NCBI RefSeq assembly: GCF_000406165.1
Contig: NZ_CM001977.1
Coordinates: forward strand, 1,992,124 to 2,056,123
Direction: 5' to 3'
Origin: Dickeya zeae NCPPB 2538
GTDB taxonomy: Bacteria > Pseudomonadota > Gammaproteobacteria > Enterobacterales > Enterobacteriaceae
Length of the DNA: 64,000 nucleotides
The position numbers and the translations under genes are program-made. The number at the start of each line of letters is the position of its first letter. Positions within the stretch are counted from its first letter, which is position 1. Positions 1 to 5,148 of the stretch are shown here, piece by piece. The notes beneath the pieces were generated by a model. That model saw nothing but the letters and a program-made list of their open reading frames with translations, was not told where the DNA came from and made no database searches.

Positions 1-186
1 GGGATACTTACACCACAGCTCGCGGGTGTTCTGGGCGGTGATGACCATGCAGCCGGGCATGACCTGTATTTTTAACGGCATCCTGTCGGTCAACCCGTAT
101 TCGGTGAGCCAGGCACCTTGCAATGACACCGCCTGAAAGCGGGCGCGTGCATAGCGTTCGGTTTGGGAAATGCGTAATCTTTGATT
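1..186 (-). pseudogene. SymE-like toxin, fragment running off the window edge
   Basis: The minus strand stays open for 62 codons to the window edge and reads like the SymE core: an Arg-Tyr pair, then SLQGAWLTEYGL and the VMPGCMVITAQ block, which correspond to the ALKGxWLEAAGF and VMEGCIVLTAQ motifs of E. coli SymE. SymE family proteins are small RNA-cleaving or DNA-binding toxins of type I toxin-antitoxin systems and often sit beside Rhs or CdiA loci. A stop at 187-189 comes just upstream with no ATG after it, so the usual N-terminal 20-30 residues are missing or frameshifted. The 3' end lies outside the window. The family match is by eye. Confidence 0.65.
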
Positions 187-249
187 TTAGCGAGATAACA
201 CAGCGCAGCGGCTGTCTGTAGCAAAACTAGCAGAACAGCCCCATGATGA

Positions 250-357
250 TCCGACACTGATTACGTGTCGGCAGGCGGTAGCGTTACCTTTGGCAGTATG
301 ACCGGCAGCGGTTACCTGAGCGCCAGTCAGGATAAAATGCACAGAATCAATAAATGA
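250..357 (+). pseudogene. Remnant of CdiA/FhaB-type filamentous haemagglutinin
   Basis: A short open frame reads GGSVTFGSMTGSGYLSASQDKM before a stop at 355-357. It resembles the repeat-rich segment of CdiA/HecA haemagglutinins, where GSMTGSG is followed by SQDK. The frame is closed upstream by a stop at 247-249, so only about 35 codons survive. It lies 30 bases before the first putative immunity gene, the place where the toxin-bearing end of a cdiA gene would be expected. No start codon or RBS supports expression. Confidence 0.55.
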
Positions 358-387
358 TGGAAGACGAGTGGCGGTTAAATTTAAGTA

Positions 388-753
388 ATGGAAAATCTTG
401 ATAAGATATATTCATCGGTTGTAAATAGCACCTATGGTCTGTCCATTGGAACTATATGGCAGCATGTTAGCATCGCCTGTTCTGAGTTCTCAGATGATTA
501 TTTATTTAAAAAGAATGTTTTTTTTGATATTTTAGCACGCTTATTAAATGAATATAAAATTAAGCTGGCCGCAAATGGTAAATTTTGGTCTGGTACGATT
601 GAGGAACAATTAGGGATGTTACAAACTGCTTGGCCGCAATATCCATCTGATGATGAGGATGATGATTTAGACGATTATGGCATGTGGTTTTTAGTTAAGG
701 CTCCTGCTGGAGTGGTGTGGTTAACATCTGATGGGCGAGAATTATGGACTTAG
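388..753 (+). CDS. DUF596-like protein, putative orphan immunity protein
   Basis: A 121-residue acidic, AT-rich-coded protein with no signal peptide or membrane segment. It shows the DUF596 pattern as I remember it: a GSIEEQ-like GTIEEQLGMLQTAWP block in the middle, an acidic run (SDDEDDDLDD), then WFLVKAPAGVVWLTSDG and a C-terminal Trp-Thr. DUF596 proteins are small and often lie next to haemagglutinin or toxin genes, so an immunity role is inferred from the haemagglutinin remnant 30 bases upstream and the similar genes downstream. No toxin partner is intact here. No strong Shine-Dalgarno precedes the ATG. Confidence 0.6.
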   Translation: MENLDKIYSSVVNSTYGLSIGTIWQHVSIACSEFSDDYLFKKNVFFDILARLLNEYKIKLAANGKFWSGTIEEQLGMLQTAWPQYPSDDEDDDLDDYGMWFLVKAPAGVVWLTSDGRELWT

Positions 754-856
754 TTGTATTGTGTTCCTCGTGCGGGGATCGTTGTTTTCGCCTGTCAGCC
801 CTTTAATTCCGCCTCAACCATCGATATCCTTAAATCTGAGCAGTGGAAGTACCTGA

Positions 857-1033
857 AGTGTTTCACTAACCGACAGAAGGACAGAAAATGTTTTATCATG
901 GCCATTATGCCGTAATGGCAAAATCACCTGGTCATGGCAATGTCCACATTACGTGAGTAGAAGTAACTGGGGAAAAAATATTAAATCTATAAATCCAGGT
1001 GGTATTACAATTTCCGATAAATCGCGGGGATAA
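857..1033 (+). pseudogene. Leftover C-terminal tail of a polymorphic toxin (first)
   Basis: An open frame without a start codon ends at a stop 3 bases before the next ATG (1037). Its last part reads HYVSRSNWGKNIKSINPGG, which looks like a folded protein end rather than noise. From an ATG at 890 another frame (GHYAVMAKSPGHGNVHI) reads into the same place, so one frameshift near base 948 would join them. A related segment occurs at 1753-1839. I infer a displaced toxin C-terminus; the toxin family is not recognised. Confidence 0.4.
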
Positions 1034-1036
1034 ATA

Positions 1037-1495
1037 ATGTTTCAGATTTGTAAGAACGAAACCGTATTACTGGATTTTCTCGAATCTTTAGGTGCCCTCG
1101 AGTGGCGTCGTTATCAGAGTCTGATTCAGAATGAATGGATAAATGACCATTTTGAAAAAATGGATCGCTCCAAGTATCCACCTTATACCAGTTTTCGTTA
1201 TGAAAAAGAGGATCCTGGAATTATTTCTCTGCTAGAAGATGCTATCAAATCTTATAGCAGAGAAGTCCAATGGGTGATGATTAGTCAAAAGAAAGAATAT
1301 GGTTCAGGTATCAATAGGTGTATTTTTCCGAAATATGTGGAAGATATTAAAGAAAAAATAGGAACGGATACTCGTAAAGTAAATGAATATATTGTTGAAA
1401 ATTCTCCATGCTTTGGCTCTACTGCTCATGAAGATCTCTTAGAACTCACAAAGCATATTAAGTCGGTGTTTAAAGATGTAGGGTATGGTGCATGA
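1037..1495 (+). CDS. Unrecognised 152-aa protein, putative immunity protein
   Basis: This 152-residue soluble protein has no signal peptide or obvious motif. It is rich in Lys, Glu and aromatic residues, and its codon use is AT-rich like the rest of this block. It begins 3 bases after the stop of an apparent toxin tail. Its last codon overlaps the ATG of the next (broken) gene in an ATGA junction, which suggests translational coupling. Position and size fit an immunity gene, but I do not recognise the family. Confidence 0.6.
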   Translation: MFQICKNETVLLDFLESLGALEWRRYQSLIQNEWINDHFEKMDRSKYPPYTSFRYEKEDPGIISLLEDAIKSYSREVQWVMISQKKEYGSGINRCIFPKYVEDIKEKIGTDTRKVNEYIVENSPCFGSTAHEDLLELTKHIKSVFKDVGYGA

Positions 1496-1744
1496 ATACT
1501 GTTAAAAAGCAGCCTTATTAGCTTATCTAAGCTGTATGGCTTTATTTTTAGTTGCTGACATAGTATCAGTACTTCTTGCATCACTAATTTTTTATTTTAA
1601 AAATGATTTTTTTCATTCAGTTGGTGGAGCATTTTTTCATCCTTTTTTGAATCGGGATATATTGGAGGCCTTGTTTTAGGTGTCGGAATATGGGCAAAGG
1701 TCAAGCGAGAAGAACGTAAGGCCCGAAAATATTCAGCCAAATAA
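1492..1744 (+). pseudogene. Frameshifted small membrane protein
   Basis: The ATG overlaps the stop of the preceding gene. The first frame gives MNTVKKQ and stops. A second frame continues with LLAYLSCMALFLVADIVSVL, a clear transmembrane segment, and on to about base 1618. A third frame then gives FESGYIGGLVLGVGIWAKVK and a basic tail ending at 1742-1744. Two single-base shifts would restore one protein of about 83 residues with two membrane helices. Small two-helix proteins in toxin loci are often membrane immunity proteins, but the role is inference. Sequencing error is unlikely for both shifts but cannot be excluded. Confidence 0.55.
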
Positions 1745-1752
1745 ACCTATAA

Positions 1753-1839
1753 GGGCTATGTTCACATTATGTGGGTAGGTCAGGACTACCAGAAAATAAA
1801 TATACTGTTAGTTCGGTTTTATCTAATAGAGAGAGTTAA
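1753..1839 (+). pseudogene. Leftover C-terminal tail of a polymorphic toxin (second)
   Basis: A start-less open frame reads HYVGRSGLPENKYTVSSVL and stops 4 bases before the next ATG. Its HYVGRS matches the HYVSRS of the tail ending at 1033, and the DNA around both (bases 941-964 and 1759-1782) is clearly related. After this shared segment the two tails differ, as expected of toxin C-termini swapped behind a common junction. No upstream core gene is left. Confidence 0.4.
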
Positions 1840-1843
1840 TAGT

Positions 1844-2089
1844 ATGAAGTATAATGACTTTTTTGTAAGCGGAGAGGATCAGTTTTCTATTGGCGTAGAA
1901 GAGGAATCGGGAAGGTGTTATATTTCCATTCCATTTTCTAATCATGGTGTTGACTATGATGAATACTTTGAAATAAACAAAGAGGAATTTGATAAATATT
2001 TAAATAATTTTAGAGATGCATTGGAATTTGCTGAGTTATGTAGAAAGGGAAAAAATGATCATTTGATTATAAAATGGAAATATAATTAG
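1844..2089 (+). CDS. Unrecognised 81-aa acidic protein, putative immunity protein
   Basis: I place the start at the ATG at 1844, which has a purine-rich AGAGAG about 8 bases upstream. An in-frame ATG at 1769 would add 25 residues that overlap the toxin-tail remnant and lack an RBS. The product is acidic, with no signal peptide or membrane segment, and contains RCYISIPFSNHGVDYDEYFE. Many immunity proteins are small and acidic, and it directly follows a toxin-tail remnant. The family is not recognised. Confidence 0.55.
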   Translation: MKYNDFFVSGEDQFSIGVEEESGRCYISIPFSNHGVDYDEYFEINKEEFDKYLNNFRDALEFAELCRKGKNDHLIIKWKYN

Positions 2090-2251
2090 CAGTTTTTTGA
2101 TGGCGCTAAAGCAAAATAAACGGCGCTGGGTAGAGTGAGTGTTTCAACTCGGCGAGCTTCTTTAGGTGAAATGAGTGGTGCTATTCAAGAATTACCTGAT
2201 ATGCAATAATATACTTTGGCTTAGGTTTGGTAGATATATTAGAGATGTCGA

Positions 2252-2662
2252 ATGTTATATCCGATTAGCGAAATTCGAGAAAAAGTCTATGAATTAGGCT
2301 TGAAGATATGTATTCCTAGTGAGAGTTTGCATGTTTTCGATATTTCACCGGGGGATGGACGGCCTCACATTTCTTTTGATAATAATAAATATAATTATAT
2401 TTATGAAGAGAGAGGGGTTGAATTTGAAATAAAATCGACTGATGATGTGAAAGAACTTCTTTATTGGATAATGTCTGATGTTATTTACGGCATGGCATTT
2501 CAATATGAAATTGAACATCGCGTTGAACATGTAGATGGACGACGTATTGTTTTTCCCAGAGTAGTTCAACTGATGAGTAAGCTAAAACCATCATGGGCTT
2601 CAAGAGCACAGAGGGAGATAAATGAAATTTTGGTTAGAAGCCCTTATAGTGATGGAGGATGA
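2252..2662 (+). CDS. Imm63-like immunity protein
   Basis: A 136-residue soluble protein whose pattern matches Imm63 immunity proteins of polymorphic toxin systems as I recall them: a central YNYIYEERGVEFE, then DDVKELLYWIMSDV, MAFQYEIEHR, a basic-aromatic RRIVFPRVVQL, and a C-terminal PSWASRAQREINEIL ending near a Pro-Tyr. Imm63 proteins neutralise a cognate toxin in sister cells. No intact toxin gene lies upstream; a short start-less frame at 2120-2209 may be another toxin scrap. It is an orphan unless the partner is encoded elsewhere. Domain calls are by eye. Confidence 0.65.
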   Translation: MLYPISEIREKVYELGLKICIPSESLHVFDISPGDGRPHISFDNNKYNYIYEERGVEFEIKSTDDVKELLYWIMSDVIYGMAFQYEIEHRVEHVDGRRIVFPRVVQLMSKLKPSWASRAQREINEILVRSPYSDGG

Positions 2663-2683
2663 CGATAATCGGCTGATAAATAT

Positions 2684-2860
2684 ATGAAAATACAGTGTGA
2701 GTGTTGCACCAGTTTATCTTTCTTTTTGGAGTTAAAAATAGTAGATGAAGGATGTAATTTACTGATAAGTAACCATACTGAATTCCAATTCCAGAGTAAT
2801 GAGCAAGAAGCAAAATATTCTGGTTGTGGCGAAGTCGTGTTAGCAGGGTTTTCACTATAG
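2684..2860 (+). CDS. Small 58-aa Cys-containing ORF, function unknown
   Basis: An ATG-started frame of 58 codons (MKIQCECCTS at the start, YSGCGEVVLAGFSL at the end) fills the gap between the Imm63-like gene and the CdiI-like gene. It stops 4 bases before the latter's ATG. The N-terminal Cys-x-Cys-Cys could bind metal. It could be a small immunity gene or the tail of a lost toxin; the tight spacing to the next gene fits either. The Shine-Dalgarno is poor. Confidence 0.4.
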   Translation: MKIQCECCTSLSFFLELKIVDEGCNLLISNHTEFQFQSNEQEAKYSGCGEVVLAGFSL

Positions 2861-2864
2861 TGAA

Positions 2865-3230
2865 ATGGTTTTTAAATGGAGAAGAGGAATGACTACCTTT
2901 CGGCAGTTGGTCGGTAATTTTTATAAAAGTAAAGAGGCAGAACAAAATTCTTCACTTGATATGTGGTTTGAAAGTGTCCTTGATGTACCTATTGATAGTT
3001 TGGCTTTGAAAGATCTCTGTCGTGCTATCCGGCAGAAAGTCTATGTTAATCAATTAATACCAAGAGCATTATCTGTTTTGACAGAAGACCCGTTGGCAGG
3101 TGAGTATTATGATGGTGAGCTTGTAGCAGCTTTATCAACTTTGGACAACGATGATTTAGCGAGCTCAAAGGAGGCTTTCATTAAAATAAAAAATATCATA
3201 GATAGTATCGATGTAACAGAGTTAAATTAA
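2865..3230 (+). CDS. CdiI-like contact-dependent inhibition immunity protein
   Basis: A 121-residue protein with the CdiI-type pattern: FRQLVGNFYKS near the start, then SLDMWFESVLDVPIDSL, LCRAIRQ, LIPRALSVL, and the hallmark DPLAGEYYDGELVAAL before a helical C-terminus. Proteins of this type bind and neutralise the C-terminal toxin of CdiA. An alternative start is the Met at residue 9 (base 2889); the GAAGAGGA before it is too close to be ideal, so the first ATG is kept. No cdiA toxin end is intact nearby, so the gene is probably an orphan that protects against neighbours. Confidence 0.65.
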   Translation: MVFKWRRGMTTFRQLVGNFYKSKEAEQNSSLDMWFESVLDVPIDSLALKDLCRAIRQKVYVNQLIPRALSVLTEDPLAGEYYDGELVAALSTLDNDDLASSKEAFIKIKNIIDSIDVTELN

Positions 3231-3377
3231 AAAATGAGAATTGATATCACAAAAATAAAGCTAATGATTCCGTAACTGGTTTTTTTGATCTAAATTTTAT
3301 CTTATAGAATAATATTATCATGAAATAAAATACAAACACAGTAAAGCAGTCGATAAAATTTTAAGCAAGGAGTTGAC

Positions 3378-3842
3378 TTGTCGGAAAATCATAAAAAATG
3401 TATCAAAAAGGCTGTCGGTGAGAAACTTTTAGAAGTGAAAGGGTTGGTTTATTATTTTGATAAACCTGATTTTGAACATCCTCAGCAATTACAGTTTGTT
3501 TTTTCAAATATTGATGGTGTGGTTAGTTTCAGGTGTGATAAAGATGGTTCAACACTTGAACTAACAGGTTATCCTATTCAGGAGGCGGATCTTGGTGAGT
3601 ATGGTAAAGAAATCATCATCGATATATCAAATTCAAAATTTTTTTCTAATTATATTGGAAGAGTTCTGTTAGCTGTTTACTCTGTGTTTTCCTCGATTGA
3701 TGATGCCTGTATAGGAATAAAGTTAGTCTTTGATGGGGCGTTGAGTTTGATTGTTGTAAATATTGGTGATGAGATAAATATTTTTGACTATTTGCTATCA
3801 TCATTCGAAAGTGAAGAGGGTATCAAATATCAATCATTATAA
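3378..3842 (+). CDS. Unrecognised 154-aa protein, TTG start, putative immunity protein
   Basis: The frame opens with TTG at 3378, preceded at 5 bases by a perfect AAGGAG (3367-3372); no ATG offers a comparable RBS. The product is soluble, with alternating hydrophobic strands (IIIDISNSKFFSNYIGRVLL) and an acidic C-terminus. It lies in the same direction as the other small genes of the block and shares their low GC. I do not recognise the family; an immunity role is inferred only from context. Confidence 0.55.
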   Translation: MSENHKKCIKKAVGEKLLEVKGLVYYFDKPDFEHPQQLQFVFSNIDGVVSFRCDKDGSTLELTGYPIQEADLGEYGKEIIIDISNSKFFSNYIGRVLLAVYSVFSSIDDACIGIKLVFDGALSLIVVNIGDEINIFDYLLSSFESEEGIKYQSL

Positions 3843-3946
3843 ATAGTGAATCCCTTAGCCTGTAGGCTAGGGATAGTGTGAATTATGCGACTGGGATATT
3901 TCAGCTGCTATGAATAATCTCATTAATAGGCTCTTGGAATAGATAT

Positions 3947-4252
3947 ATGAATAGGTTTAAATGGATAACACAATGCTTTCCTCAACCATATGAAATACAA
4001 AAAAGCATGTTCCCTGACTTGGTAAATGTGGCTGATCAATTAGCCGTCGAGTGGGAGCTTGCTATGGATGAAGTGGATGACGCCCGGCTAACAGATGACC
4101 AGATGCAGGCGATTAAAGCATTAGATGATTATATGTTATCGATTAGTGAGCCCGCTAACCTTAAATATTGGAATGATGATGCACTCCGTCATAGCAATGA
4201 ATGGGATAATACTGTACTTCCTGAGAATGGCGTGATGTATATAACCAAATAA
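3947..4252 (+). CDS. Unrecognised 101-aa acidic protein
   Basis: The last small gene of the AT-rich block. The protein is acidic and Trp-rich (FKWITQCFPQPYEIQKSMFPD at the start, DYMLSISEPANLKYWNDD in the middle), with no signal peptide or membrane segment. It follows the preceding gene after a hairpin-like sequence at about 3849-3872 (CCCTTAGCC / GGCTAGGG) that lacks a T-run. It may be another orphan immunity gene. No family match was recognised. Confidence 0.5.
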   Translation: MNRFKWITQCFPQPYEIQKSMFPDLVNVADQLAVEWELAMDEVDDARLTDDQMQAIKALDDYMLSISEPANLKYWNDDALRHSNEWDNTVLPENGVMYITK

Positions 4253-4417
4253 ATCAGTCAGGACATGTTCTGAGTCACCGTCAGTCTGCTGAGATGTTCC
4301 CCAACGCAACGGGATCAGGACCATATCTCTGCAGGAATATAGATAGTTTCTGACGTCCCTTCGTTGCCCTGCTTATGCTTGCTTTACCCTTCAGGCTCCC
4401 CCCAATCTTCACCTCCC

Positions 4418-4431
4418 TTGACGCACATCAA
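4418..4431. promoter_or_regulatory. FNR-box-like palindrome upstream of feo
   Basis: TTGACGCACATCAA matches the FNR consensus TTGAT-N4-ATCAA at all but one position. It lies 115-128 bases before feoA. The E. coli feo operon is activated by FNR without oxygen, when iron is ferrous, so the site makes biological sense here. Confidence 0.6.
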
Positions 4432-4453
4432 AAGGCGATGCGTAGACAGGAAT

Positions 4454-4473
4454 ATGATTGATAATCGTTATTA
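4454..4473. promoter_or_regulatory. Fur-box-like sequence upstream of feo
   Basis: TGATTGATAATCGTTATTA resembles overlapping GATAAT/ATTATC hexamers of the Fur box and lies between the FNR-like site and feoA. Fur-Fe(II) repression of feo is established in E. coli; binding here is inferred. Confidence 0.55.
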
Positions 4474-4545
4474 CTTACCTTGATGCATTGCCGCCGTGTT
4501 GTAACGCAGGCGGGGTGCGGCGCACTGTCAGTGAAGGAATGTTGT

Positions 4546-4785
4546 ATGGCTCTGAGTCTTCAAACGCTGCTTGATCTTCCTCTTAACGTGAATGCCGTAG
4601 TGGCGCGTATTCGCTCAACGGGCGAGTACCAGCAGCGGCTGACTGAGCTTGGCATCCGTGTCGGTGGTCAGGTGCGCGTGATTCAGCGTGATGCCAATCA
4701 GCCGTTAATGTTGGCCGCCGGGGATAGCCGGGTGGCGATCAACTGGGAGATGGGTAAGCAAGTGTGGGTATCGCCACAGCAATAA
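4546..4785 (+). CDS. feoA: FeoA-domain protein 1, ferrous iron transport
   Basis: A 79-residue SH3-like FeoA protein. The ATG at 4546 is chosen because GAAGGA lies 7 bases upstream and the protein then begins with the family's usual leader (LSLQTLLDLPLN). The typical TGEYQQRLTELGIRVGGQVRVIQRDANQPL pattern, with a Gly-rich turn after the Leu-Gly pair, is seen. FeoA is a small cytoplasmic partner of the FeoB GTPase permease. A second FeoA-like gene follows, as in other enterobacteria with paired feoA genes. Probably regulated by the FNR-like and Fur-like sites upstream. Confidence 0.85.
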   Translation: MALSLQTLLDLPLNVNAVVARIRSTGEYQQRLTELGIRVGGQVRVIQRDANQPLMLAAGDSRVAINWEMGKQVWVSPQQ

Positions 4786-4898
4786 ACACGATGGCAATCG
4801 GTTTGTCATGTTTGGTTTCTGGCAACCGGTTGATGACAGCGGGGTTACGACACCCGTTGTTCTTTTCAGACAGCAATGGGTATGAGGTTTACACAGCG

Positions 4899-5126
4899 AT
4901 GACACTGGAAGCATTGGCAGTGGGCACACAGTGGCGTGTGCTGGGGTTTCAGAAAGGATCGGCGGATTACCGCAAGCGCCTGCTGGCGCTGGGCGTGACG
5001 CCGGGAGTGGAGTTTTCGGTGTCGCGAGTCGCACCGCTGGGTGATCCGATTGAACTGCGCCTGCGTGGTGCATCGATCAGCGTGCGTAAAGGCGAAGCAC
5101 AGATTTTGATTCTGGAAAAATGTTAA
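4899..5126 (+). CDS. feoA: FeoA-domain protein 2, ferrous iron transport
   Basis: A 75-residue FeoA homologue with the same core: DYRKRLLALGVTPGVEFSV, then PLGDPIELRLRGASISVRKGEA. The start at 4899 gives the standard FeoA length (E. coli 75 residues). A longer frame from 4764 would overlap the first feoA and has no homology there. It looks closer to E. coli FeoA than the first copy does. feoB starts 22 bases downstream, so this copy is probably FeoB's direct partner. Confidence 0.88.
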   Translation: MTLEALAVGTQWRVLGFQKGSADYRKRLLALGVTPGVEFSVSRVAPLGDPIELRLRGASISVRKGEAQILILEKC

Positions 5127-5148
5127 TCCGGGCAGGTAAGGATTTTTT

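Noticed and set aside
2120..2209. Start-less frame (LGRVSVSTRRASLGEMSG) before the Imm63-like gene as a third toxin tail
   Set aside because: No similarity to the other two tails, and its stop lies 42 bases before the gene, so support is too weak to list.
3849..3872. Hairpin CCCTTAGCC / GGCTAGGG as a terminator
   Set aside because: One bulge and no T-run; only mentioned in a neighbour's note.
4136..4324. Minus-strand 62-codon frame at the end of the accessory block, possibly an IS fragment
   Set aside because: No transposase motif or inverted repeat; it overlaps the 101-aa gene.
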